From Thermohalobaculum sp039028795 (GTDB lineage Bacteria > Pseudomonadota > Alphaproteobacteria > Rhodobacterales > Rhodobacteraceae): DNA of 64,000 nucleotides. The DNA is taken from contig JBCCHJ010000003.1 in assembly GCA_039028795.1 (NCBI GenBank), positions 1 to 64,000 of the forward strand. The letters run 5' to 3'. A program made the position numbers and the translations under genes. The notes under the pieces were generated by a model that saw nothing but the letters and a program-made list of their open reading frames with translations, was not told where the DNA came from and ran no database searches. Positions 50,529-58,997 of the stretch are shown piece after piece. Every line of letters starts with the position of its first letter. The stretch's first letter is position 1.

Positions 50529-51272
50529 ATGAAGTCGAGTATCTGCGGACTAATCCTTTGCGCCACTGCGGTCGGGTTTCTGTCAAATGCCGCAACTGCC
50601 CAGCAAAACTATGCTCAGGAACGCGTCGTGGTGAATGCGTCCCCGATTCCGATAAACCAGCTTCCCGGCGTCCGCCTGATACGGTCGGGCGATAGTCTCT
50701 TGTTGGCCGTCAGACTGCTCAACGATGCGATCGAGCCTCAACGTCGCCGGGAAGAGCTGCGCAAAACCCTTGCCAATATGTTGGACGCGGCGTCTAAGGA
50801 TCAGACCATCGAACTCAGCGTCGTCGACCCTGAAGGCTTCGTTGCCCCAATCACCGAAGTAGACCAGAACATCGATATCCTGGGCTCGAACCAGGAACGT
50901 GGGATGAGCCATATCGACATCCGCCTGAAAACGACCATTCCCGACGGGTCTATTGACGGGCAGGCCCTGGTCAAGCGGCTCCGCAGTTTCGTGAAATCGT
51001 CCGAGACAGAGGGCCGGACCGTGGTAAGCGCGACGGGCGCCGTCGACATCAGCATCCTCAATCCGGAACAGTACCGGGGCGATGTCATCAAACTGATCAC
51101 CTCCGAAATCAAACTGATCACGACGGAATTGGGTGACGACTACAAGGTCATCCTTCAGGATCTTGAACGGCCGCTGGAGTGGCGCCGGGTCGGGATCATC
51201 GATCTGGAGCTCTACATTCCATATCGCTTTCAGATCATTCCGGGCACGATCTCTTCGATCCTGACGCCATAG
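50529..51272 (+). CDS. Periplasmic protein of unknown function
   Basis: A 247-aa exported protein (signal peptide MKSSICGLILCATAVGFLSNAATA, then QQNYAQERVVVNASP). The mature part alternates strands and helices and has no Cys. The sequence resembles SIMPL/DUF541-type periplasmic domains in general pattern only. AGGAGATGCCCCA gives a good ribosome binding site. It lies between the cysteate lyase gene and the TRAP permease on the same strand, which suggests it belongs to that unit. Confidence 0.7.
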   Translation: MKSSICGLILCATAVGFLSNAATAQQNYAQERVVVNASPIPINQLPGVRLIRSGDSLLLAVRLLNDAIEPQRRREELRKTLANMLDAASKDQTIELSVVDPEGFVAPITEVDQNIDILGSNQERGMSHIDIRLKTTIPDGSIDGQALVKRLRSFVKSSETEGRTVVSATGAVDISILNPEQYRGDVIKLITSEIKLITTELGDDYKVILQDLERPLEWRRVGIIDLELYIPYRFQIIPGTISSILTP

Positions 51273-51442
51273 CCGGATCACCGGCGGCAACCCCTAAGAA
51301 CCGAAGACGCGCCAGACCTCGGTCCTTGCGCGAAGCGACCACGCGACTGTCCCGACGCAACGTCAGGCTGAAAAAACATCTCGACACGGCGCGATAGGAT
51401 GTGAAACGCTTGCCGGATTGGCAGAACACGGGGAGCGCATCC

Positions 51443-54040
51443 ATGGCAGAAGTCCGCGACGCAGATGAACTCGTTGCCTCGGTTGAAACCGGTGCCCGAA
51501 ATCTCACCGGCAGCACGGCGCGCCTGATCCCGATCATCTGCTTCACCTGGGCGGTCTACCAGCTCTACATCGCCTCTCCGCTCCCCTCGATGTTGTCCGT
51601 CAACACAGGGATCGGCTTCTTCCAATTCATCGGCAGCCTGTCGATTTCGCGCAAAGTTCACCTGGCCTTCGCCCTGGTGCTGGCGACGTTGGCCTTTCCG
51701 CTGCTGAAAAGCTCTCCGCGCAACCGCATCCCCTGGTACGACTGGGTGCTGTGCCTGATGGCGGTGGGATCGCTGCTCTATATGCTGATCATGAATTCCC
51801 ACATCGCCGGGCGTGCAGGCGCGTTCGACCATCCGTTCATTCCCTATGACATGACGGTTGCACTGATCGGCATTTTTGCGATCACCGTGGCGGTATTCCG
51901 CTCGCTGGGCATACCGCTCTTGATCGTCGCGGGTGTCCTGGCGGCATATGTATTCGTCGGCGGCGGCAACTGGGGCGGGTCGTCCTTCGTCAAAGGCGTC
52001 TGGCACTTCTGGATGCAGGAAGAGGGCATCTTCGGCAAACCGCTAGAGGTCTCGACCCAGACCATTTTCCTCTTCGTCCTCTTCGGCGCGATCCTGGAAA
52101 AAGCCGGGGCAGGCAATTACTTCATCAAGATCGCCTTCGCCTTGTTGGGCCATCTCAGGGGCGGTCCGGCAAAAGCGGCGGTGATCGCGTCCGCCATGTC
52201 CGGGATGTATTCCGGGTCCTCGATCGCCAATACCGTCACGACCGGAACCTTCACCATTCCGCTAATGCGCAAGACCGGACTGACCCCGGAAAAAGCCGGC
52301 GCGGTCGAGGTCGCGTCATCCACCAATGGCCAGTTGACGCCGCCGGTCATGGGGGCTGCCGCCTTCCTGATCGCCGAGTTCACCGGCGTTGCCTATACTG
52401 AACTGCTGAAACACGCGCTGCTGCCCGCCTTGGTCAGCTATATCGCACTGATCTACATCGTCCATCTCGAGGCGCTGAAAATCAACCTGAAGGGCCTGCC
52501 AAAGCCGCCCTCGTCGATAACGTTCCTCTCGAAGCTGATCGGCGTGCTCAGCGGCTTTATCGGCATCGGGATACTGTTCGCCCTGGTGCACTTCACCAAA
52601 GGGTTCGTGAACTCCGCATTCCCAGGATTGACGCTAGGCTATATCATCGCCGTCCTTGCAATAGCTTATGTGGTCTTGCTGGCGTTCTCTGCGCGAAGGC
52701 CGGACCTCGAAGTCGACGATCCCGACGCTCCGGTCACTGAATTGCCCGCGGCTGGGGCGACCGCGATGACCGGGCTCTACTACATCCTTCCAATCATCCT
52801 GTTGCTCTGGTGCATTTTGCCGACACCAGACAAACTTTCGGCCCACCTTTCGGCCTTCTATGCTTGTCTGCTGATGACCGGGATCACCCTGACCCAGCGG
52901 CCGTTGAAGGCGTTGTTCCGGGGCCAGGGCAACTTTGGCGCCGCCTTCCGCCAGGGCGTAATGGACTGGACCGATGGCATGGTCGCCGGTGCGCGCAACA
53001 TGATCTCCATCGCCATCGCGACGGCAGCGGCGGGTATCATCGTCGGCTCGATCTCACTGACCGGGGCGCATGCTGTGGTGGGTGAGTTCGTCGAGTATCT
53101 TTCTGGCGGCAACCTTCTGCTAATGCTGATCCTGGTCGCGATCATGAGCCTGATCCTCGGCATGGGTCTGCCGACCACCGCCAACTACCTGGTGGTCGCG
53201 GGTCTGATGGCCCCTGTGATCGTCTCGGTCGGCTCGCAACACGGACTGGTGGTGCCGCTGGTCGCGGTCCACCTATTCGTCTTCTATTTCGGCATTTTGG
53301 CCGATGACACACCACCGGTGGGCCTGGCTGCCTATGCGGCGGCGGCGATCAGCCGTGGCGACCCGATCAAGACCGGTGTGCAGGGCTTTGCCTACGACAT
53401 CCGCACGGCATTGCTGCCGTTCCTGTTCATCTTCAACACGGAACTGTTGCTGATTGACGTAACTCTGGCCAAGGCGGTCTTCGTCTTCATCATCGCTGTC
53501 GTGGCGATGATGCTGTTTGCTGCTGCAACGCAAGGCTATTTCTTCGCCCGCAACAAGTATTGGGAAACCGCGATCCTTCTGGTCGTTGCCTTCACCTTGT
53601 TCCGACCGGGCTATTGGCTGGATCAGATCCATGCGCCATACACCGATCATCCTGGGACCGAGATCGCGCAAATCCTGACCGACACCGACACCGGCACGGA
53701 AATCCGGGCCCAGGTGGAAGGGCCGCACTTCAGCGACGCCGACCGCATTATCAAATCAGTCATCACAATGCAGGTCGAGGACGGCGCGGGCGCCGCACAA
53801 CTCGCCAAAATGGGTCTGAACTTCGCAGGAGAGCCCGGCCAGATCGACGAACCTTTCGGTGGCCCGTTTGGAAACCTGGCCACCAAGTTCGACTTCTATG
53901 GCGATGCACCGGTCAAGATCACGTCGGTCAGCACGCCGAATGAAAGGATGCCGAAGGAAATCTTCTACATCCCGGCACTGATCCTTCTGGGCCTGGTGAT
54001 CCTGGTGCAACGCCGCCGTCAGACAGTGCCCGCCTTCTAA
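51443..54040 (+). CDS. TRAP transporter permease, fused 4TM-12TM (TAXI type)
   Basis: An 865-aa inner-membrane protein that joins the small (DctQ-like) and large (DctM-like) TRAP subunits, as usual for TAXI systems. About 17-19 hydrophobic helices are visible. GGPAKAAVIASAMSGMYSGSSIANTVTTGTFTIPLM and MGLPTTANYLVVAGLMAPVI are the conserved DctM elements. A soluble C-terminal part (about 735-835) with EIRAQVEGPHFSDADRI, then a last helix, is typical of the fused class. Start ATG 51443 follows GGGGAG. Partner binding protein is encoded at 47640. Confidence 0.93.
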   Translation: MAEVRDADELVASVETGARNLTGSTARLIPIICFTWAVYQLYIASPLPSMLSVNTGIGFFQFIGSLSISRKVHLAFALVLATLAFPLLKSSPRNRIPWYDWVLCLMAVGSLLYMLIMNSHIAGRAGAFDHPFIPYDMTVALIGIFAITVAVFRSLGIPLLIVAGVLAAYVFVGGGNWGGSSFVKGVWHFWMQEEGIFGKPLEVSTQTIFLFVLFGAILEKAGAGNYFIKIAFALLGHLRGGPAKAAVIASAMSGMYSGSSIANTVTTGTFTIPLMRKTGLTPEKAGAVEVASSTNGQLTPPVMGAAAFLIAEFTGVAYTELLKHALLPALVSYIALIYIVHLEALKINLKGLPKPPSSITFLSKLIGVLSGFIGIGILFALVHFTKGFVNSAFPGLTLGYIIAVLAIAYVVLLAFSARRPDLEVDDPDAPVTELPAAGATAMTGLYYILPIILLLWCILPTPDKLSAHLSAFYACLLMTGITLTQRPLKALFRGQGNFGAAFRQGVMDWTDGMVAGARNMISIAIATAAAGIIVGSISLTGAHAVVGEFVEYLSGGNLLLMLILVAIMSLILGMGLPTTANYLVVAGLMAPVIVSVGSQHGLVVPLVAVHLFVFYFGILADDTPPVGLAAYAAAAISRGDPIKTGVQGFAYDIRTALLPFLFIFNTELLLIDVTLAKAVFVFIIAVVAMMLFAAATQGYFFARNKYWETAILLVVAFTLFRPGYWLDQIHAPYTDHPGTEIAQILTDTDTGTEIRAQVEGPHFSDADRIIKSVITMQVEDGAGAAQLAKMGLNFAGEPGQIDEPFGGPFGNLATKFDFYGDAPVKITSVSTPNERMPKEIFYIPALILLGLVILVQRRRQTVPAF

Positions 54041-54052
54041 CGGGTCACAGCG

Positions 54053-55177
54053 ATGCAGACGGCAACGGTCCAGGATCGCGAGGCGTTCCTGCGGGTCACA
54101 AATGACCTGGATGCGTATCTCGATCTCTGCGCAAAGGCGCACCGGAAAAATCCCGCGCATCGCGACACCCTGGTGCAGAACGCCGCCGCATTGGGATATC
54201 TGGGCAGGGGCGATGAAAAGATCGCGCTGCTGGATCAGTGGCTCGACCATTCGCCGAACGACCTGCTGGCCAATGTAAACCGCGGTTTGGAATTGCTGAT
54301 GCAGGGCCGGTATCAAGAGGCTGCGGCACACTATCATTACCGCAAACATATGCCTGGGGCCGTGGCCCAGCCGCCAAACATGGGCTCGGAAAGGATCTGG
54401 AAGGACCAGTCGCTGGACGGCCGGAACATCATCTTGCTGAACGAACAAGGCATGGGCGACACGATACAGTTTGTCCGCTTCGCGGCTGGGCTTCGGGATC
54501 AGTATCGCGCCAACCCGATCTTGAATGTGCAAGAACCACTACGTCCGCTTTTCGCAGGATCACCCGCGCTGCCACAGGTGTTGTTTGCCGGTCAGCCGGT
54601 CCAAGCGCATTACTGGATCTATCTTGGCGACTTGCTGCCCCGGTTCTGTCCAACCTTGGACAACGTGACCTTCCCCGGCGCCTATATCGCGCCGCCTGCC
54701 CTGCCGGATCCGCCGAAGTTTCCGCGAACCGGCAAGCTGCGCGTCGGACTGGCCTGGCGCGGCAACACCATCCATGGCCTTGATGCGTTCCGATCAGCCT
54801 CGCTGGAAGGATTGGCCACACTTCGGTCTGCGGGCGGTTGCGAATTCTATGCACTGACACCCAATGCCGGCGCCGAGATCGCCGAAGCCGGTGGCTGGGT
54901 CACCGATCTTTCCGACATCTCGCAACCCTTCGAGCGGCTGGCCCAGGTCATTGCGCATATGGATGTGGTGGTCTCGGTCTGCACCTCGGCCGCACACCTG
55001 GCTGCGGCCATGGGCAAACCGGTGATCCTGCTGCTCAGCGTGATCGCGGATTGGCGCTGGGGCCGAAACCGGGACACAACACCCTGGTATCCATCAATGC
55101 GCTTGCTGCGTCAGCGCAAATTGGGGGATTGGAGTGAACTGGCCGAACGGGCTGTGGTGCGCTTGGAAACTCTGTAA
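54053..55177 (+). CDS. TPR-containing glycosyltransferase-like protein (GT9/GT41-like)
   Basis: A 374-aa soluble protein. The N-terminal third (about 15-105) is TPR-like (NAAALGYLGRGDEKIALLDQWLDHSPNDLLANVNRGLELLMQGRYQEAAAHY). The rest is a GT-B-like domain with NEQGMGDTIQFVRF, VGLAWRGNTIHGLDAFRSASLEGL and VVVSVCTSAAHLAAAMGKPVILLLSVIADWRWG, the pattern of TPR glycosyltransferases often annotated in Rhodobacterales. Acceptor unknown. It begins 12 bp after the permease gene, so it may be on the same transcript, although a functional link to transport is not evident. Confidence 0.82.
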   Translation: MQTATVQDREAFLRVTNDLDAYLDLCAKAHRKNPAHRDTLVQNAAALGYLGRGDEKIALLDQWLDHSPNDLLANVNRGLELLMQGRYQEAAAHYHYRKHMPGAVAQPPNMGSERIWKDQSLDGRNIILLNEQGMGDTIQFVRFAAGLRDQYRANPILNVQEPLRPLFAGSPALPQVLFAGQPVQAHYWIYLGDLLPRFCPTLDNVTFPGAYIAPPALPDPPKFPRTGKLRVGLAWRGNTIHGLDAFRSASLEGLATLRSAGGCEFYALTPNAGAEIAEAGGWVTDLSDISQPFERLAQVIAHMDVVVSVCTSAAHLAAAMGKPVILLLSVIADWRWGRNRDTTPWYPSMRLLRQRKLGDWSELAERAVVRLETL

Positions 55178-55318
55178 AGGCAATGCCTTTGTCTCAGCGA
55201 CCGGAGCACAAAAGGCGGCGCGGCGGCACGATGCTTGCCGCTTTTTCCAAGGATCGAAAGATCTCGCGACCCGACCTGGGGACGTGGCTGCCCGAGGTCG
55301 GGTCGCACAGCACTCAAA

Positions 55319-56542
55319 CTACCTCCACTGGGTCTCGAAACCAGCGTTCCCGCGCCAAAAGTCCAAGATCTCGTCTATCGCGCGGAAGTCGCAGTTGTTC
55401 GATCCGCAGGGTGCGTGGGCGCCCGTCTTGCCCGGGATCTCATGGTTGCCCCCGACCACAGTAATGACGCTAACCGGTTCTGCATCCGGCTCGACCGCAA
55501 CGTAATCTTGCCTGACGCCGACAGTGATGTCCTGCTCCAAAAGCGCACCATCCCCTCGGCCCTTGTCCGCATAGGTCGTCTCGATGGCGCGTAGGAACGC
55601 CCCATTGCGCAGCACCAGCCAGAAGGCTGTCTCGTCTATGCGCGAGAAATAGTCGAACACACTGGTCGCGGGTGCTGTCGGCGTCAGCATGTAGCATTCC
55701 ATGAACGATCGGGCGTCAGTGATCGCGGGACATGTGCCTGCGGTGACCTTTGCATCAATGTCGACGATAACGGTCTCGGTAGGGAACGCGAACTTGTCCG
55801 CCGTACCCCAGATCAGCATCGTCGGATGCTGCACTTCGGTGTTGGGGAACCAGGGTGCGACACCTGCTGCACCGAGCGCGTCGACCTTTTCTTGTGTGAT
55901 GCCATTGGAAATCAAACCAAAGCCCGAAAACCGTTCGGCCAGCGGGTCGGTGATCATCAACTGCAACGCCATGCCCGCACCGTTCGAAAAGCCCAGTGCA
56001 TAGTGGCCGAGCACATCGTAGCGCGCATCAGCCTCGTCCAGCAGGGCCTCGACCAATTGCAGATCGTGATCGTTGTTAGCGCCCGCCGGACCGCAGCTGT
56101 TGGGATTCGGATTTGCAAAATCGGCCCAGTCTTGAACACCGTAATAGGTCAAGTGTCGCCAAAGCGGGGTGCAACTGCTGACAGTGGCGGGAGGCACGCC
56201 CAGCGTCACGTCAGACTGGAGCGCTTGAGGCACGATGAAGATGACGTCCTGCTCGGTCAGGTGATCAACAAATGCAACAGCATTACGCCGGTTGCCACCG
56301 CCACCGTGGAATACGAACACGACCGGGCGGGAATGTCCGGTGGCGGGCGGCGGCAGCTCCTTTGGATTGTGAATGCAGAACTCCCGATCGACGCCACCAA
56401 CGGTGATCGTACAGTCCAGAAACTCTTCATTGCCGCAAGCAGCGACCGAGGTCGCGCGCGTGCAGGCCTGGGCCTGCGCATCGGAAGCTGTGTTGAAGGC
56501 GATGAGAACGAACAGGGGTATGACGGCTAGGAAAACACGCAT
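55319..56542 (-). CDS. Secreted PHB-depolymerase/feruloyl-esterase-like hydrolase
   Basis: A 407-aa exported alpha/beta hydrolase (signal peptide MRVFLAVIPLFVLIAFNTASDAQA). Oxyanion region FVFHGGGGN, nucleophile GFSNGAG, acid in WGTADKFAF and base in VVGGNHEIPG form a complete catalytic set. Ten or more Cys imply several disulfides and extracellular life. This fits the LpqC/PHB depolymerase group (COG3509). AAGGAG lies 9 nt before ATG 56542; a GTG three codons upstream is less likely. Confidence 0.85.
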   Translation of the reverse strand: MRVFLAVIPLFVLIAFNTASDAQAQACTRATSVAACGNEEFLDCTITVGGVDREFCIHNPKELPPPATGHSRPVVFVFHGGGGNRRNAVAFVDHLTEQDVIFIVPQALQSDVTLGVPPATVSSCTPLWRHLTYYGVQDWADFANPNPNSCGPAGANNDHDLQLVEALLDEADARYDVLGHYALGFSNGAGMALQLMITDPLAERFSGFGLISNGITQEKVDALGAAGVAPWFPNTEVQHPTMLIWGTADKFAFPTETVIVDIDAKVTAGTCPAITDARSFMECYMLTPTAPATSVFDYFSRIDETAFWLVLRNGAFLRAIETTYADKGRGDGALLEQDITVGVRQDYVAVEPDAEPVSVITVVGGNHEIPGKTGAHAPCGSNNCDFRAIDEILDFWRGNAGFETQWR

Positions 56543-56639
56543 TGCGGGCACTCCTTTGTTGAAAGTCTGATCTAAAAGGCGACTCGAAATATTGCCATTG
56601 TACCACGACCAGCTTCATCACTGCAGAAAACCCGAACGA

Positions 56640-57428
56640 TCACTCCCAGACACATCCGTCCCGGCCTTCCGCCTGAATGGTCCGTGCGCCGGCCAAAATC
56701 GACCGGGACCTCCGCTTCAGCCCTGATGTCGGCCGGCCTGCATTGCGAGTCTTGGGGCTGGGCAGCACCGCCGCCATCCGGGCTGCGTGGGTAGGTGTCA
56801 CCGCCAAAGCCGGACGTCCAAAATGATGTTGGGCGGCGGCCTCGGCACCGAAGACGCCCTCGGCAAATTCGACATTGTTCAGGTACACCTCGATGATCCG
56901 CCGCTTCGGCCACAGGAACTCGATCAGAACGGTGAACCCGGCCTCCAAACCCTTGCGCACCCAGGACCGCTGGTGCCAGAGGAAGACGTTCTTGGCGACC
57001 TGCTGCGTGATGGTCGAGCCCCCCCGCACACGTCTGCCTTCGCGATTGCTTTCAATCGCGGCCTGGATGGCCTCGAAATCAAACCCATAGTGATCGCAGA
57101 ACCGGGCGTCTTCCGCCGCGATCACGGCGCGAACCAGGCGGGGAGAGATATCCTCCAGATCCCGCCACTCTCTGTTGATGCCATCCAAGCGCCAGGCCTC
57201 CGATGCTATGTAAAAGCCGCCCGGCGGGTCGATCATCCGGTAGGAAAATACCCAAACACAGGCGAAGACCGCCAAGCCCAAGACCACCCGCGCGGGCCAG
57301 CGCAGCAGCCGCCAGAACCGCCCTTGAAACCGGCGCTGCTTTCTGCCGACCGTCTTTGGCGGCTTCCTGACAGGCACCTTCTTCGAGGCCTTCTTCCGGG
57401 TCTTCTTTGAGCTCTTTACCCCTGCCAC
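56640..57428 (-). CDS. mtgA: Monofunctional peptidoglycan transglycosylase
   Basis: GT51 enzyme that polymerises lipid II, 262 aa. One membrane helix (about 43-62, ARVVLGLAVFACVWVFSYRMI) follows a very basic, Lys-rich N-terminus. The catalytic motif is AAEDARFCDHYGFD (Glu donor), with GGSTITQQVAKNVFL and KRRIIEVYLNNVEF further on. The start is probably GTG 57428 after AAAGGCAAAGAT, overlapping the preceding gene by 13 bp; longer readings run through that gene in another frame. Confidence 0.93.
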   Translation of the reverse strand: MAGVKSSKKTRKKASKKVPVRKPPKTVGRKQRRFQGRFWRLLRWPARVVLGLAVFACVWVFSYRMIDPPGGFYIASEAWRLDGINREWRDLEDISPRLVRAVIAAEDARFCDHYGFDFEAIQAAIESNREGRRVRGGSTITQQVAKNVFLWHQRSWVRKGLEAGFTVLIEFLWPKRRIIEVYLNNVEFAEGVFGAEAAAQHHFGRPALAVTPTHAARMAAVLPSPKTRNAGRPTSGLKRRSRSILAGARTIQAEGRDGCVWE

Positions 57429-58516
57429 ATCTTTGCCTTTGGTGAATTGCCGCGCGGACCGAAGCGCTCTTTCAACGACAAGGCGGCCGTGACTGTGTCT
57501 GCGTAATCGAACCCACTGCCGGGTTCCGGCGCCAACAGATACCCCATATGCCGCCGCATGGCCGAAAAGACCGTGCGCCGGTCGCCCGGGATCTTCGGCG
57601 CATCGCGCAGTTGTGCCGAAATCACCCGGGGGCTGGTCATACCGGGCCTCGCACCCTGACCGATCTGCTTTAAAGGATCGGTCAGCGGCACGCAAAAGGC
57701 ATCGCGGGGGGAAGACACATCCACCCAAAAGACCCTGGGATCGGACGTCACCTTTTGAATGGCCGCGACCAATGCACTCTGCCCAATCCCAAGTTGGGCC
57801 AACACGATCCCATGGGTCGAGCCGAGCGTCAGCAGTCCGATTGGCCTGCCTTCCGGCCAGGTTTCAAGCTTTCTGGCGACAGACACAACGGCGGCAATCC
57901 CACCAAGCGAATGGCCGATGACCAGCGTCTCATCCGTCTCGCCGGGATCAATCTGATCCGCCAGGTCATAAATGCGCATCGCGTACTCAGACCAATGCTG
58001 ATCATTGCCCACCGCCAGCGCTCGCAAATAGGAAAAGAGGTCCGCCACAACGTCCAAGAACAGCCATCGAACCAATAAAAGCCCCAGAAGAGCACCAACG
58101 AACAGTGCAAGTATGGCGCTCATGCCCAACCAGAAACTGCAGACCGCAAGCAACACGATCGGAAACCCAAATGTCATCATCGGGGCCAGCATCAAGCCAT
58201 ACGCTTTGGAAGTCTGGTGAGATGGACGCGCAAAGATCGAAGACCACGACACTGCAAACAACGTGACCCAATACCGCCATGCCCGCTGCCAGAACGGAGC
58301 GGCGCGATACCCCCTGACCAGGTCTTCGTAGCGACAGTACCGCACATCCGTAACTACGCCTTCGCGGGTCGCCTGCCAGCCATCCTCGCCGTCGGGAAGG
58401 CCCTCCAGTGTCACGTCGAACCGCTCGGACGCGGCAGCGAAGATGCGCCGATACCGCGCGGTCGTCGCCGGATCAAAGCCGTGGAAATACCAAACTGTGC
58501 GGGAACTTACGGGCAA
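57416..58516 (-). CDS. Membrane-anchored alpha/beta hydrolase-like protein
   Basis: A 366-aa protein with two or three membrane helices (about 105-125, 128-150) inside a hydrolase fold. WYFHGFDPATTARYRRIF opens the protein, the nucleophile elbow is VIGHSLGGIAAV, and GYLLAPEPGSGFDY is near the end. The start is a TTG at 58516 with AAGGAG 5 nt upstream, a good site. Substrate unknown, possibly a lipid or peptidoglycan-linked ester in view of the overlap with mtgA. Confidence 0.75.
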   Translation of the reverse strand: MPVSSRTVWYFHGFDPATTARYRRIFAAASERFDVTLEGLPDGEDGWQATREGVVTDVRYCRYEDLVRGYRAAPFWQRAWRYWVTLFAVSWSSIFARPSHQTSKAYGLMLAPMMTFGFPIVLLAVCSFWLGMSAILALFVGALLGLLLVRWLFLDVVADLFSYLRALAVGNDQHWSEYAMRIYDLADQIDPGETDETLVIGHSLGGIAAVVSVARKLETWPEGRPIGLLTLGSTHGIVLAQLGIGQSALVAAIQKVTSDPRVFWVDVSSPRDAFCVPLTDPLKQIGQGARPGMTSPRVISAQLRDAPKIPGDRRTVFSAMRRHMGYLLAPEPGSGFDYADTVTAALSLKERFGPRGNSPKAKMWQG

Positions 58517-58622
58517 GACTGCTCCTTACATGTCAGCCACGCGGCGGACCCTAGCGCAGAGCCTGCCTGAACGGAACCTGATCGTGGTACAATCGCTCTT
58601 GTCACGCGAAGGAGCAAATTCC

Positions 58623-58973
58623 ATGAGTGTCAACCGCATCGTCCCAAACGTTTCGACCGATGATATTGTGCTGGCAGATCAATTTTATGGCGACATGTTG
58701 CGCATGGATATCGCCATGGATCTTGGATGGATCGTTACATACCGGTCCCGCACCGAGCCAGCCGCACAGATCAGCGTTCTGACCAAAGATAAAACCGCGC
58801 CCGAAACACCGGATCTTTCCATCGAAGTCCGAAATGTCGAGAACGCGTATAATCGGGCTCAGCGGATGGGTTTCGAGATTATCCATCCGTTGACCGAGGA
58901 AGAATGGGGGGTCCGACGTTTCTTGGTGCGCGACCCATTTGGCCGCGTCGTGAATGTCCTGGGCCATGTGTAG
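58623..58973 (+). CDS. VOC-superfamily protein (glyoxalase/bleomycin resistance fold)
   Basis: A 116-aa protein of the VOC fold: NRIVPNVSTDDIVLADQFYGDMLRMDIAMDLGW (about 4-36) and a second half ending FLVRDPFGRVVNVLGHV. Metal ligands of true glyoxalases are poorly conserved (N-terminal His is absent), so it may be a binding protein, as in antibiotic-sequestering members. AAGGAG is 9 nt before ATG 58623. Convergent with gltB. Confidence 0.82.
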   Translation: MSVNRIVPNVSTDDIVLADQFYGDMLRMDIAMDLGWIVTYRSRTEPAAQISVLTKDKTAPETPDLSIEVRNVENAYNRAQRMGFEIIHPLTEEEWGVRRFLVRDPFGRVVNVLGHV

Positions 58974-58997
58974 CCCAGGACTCAATGCGGAAACTGG

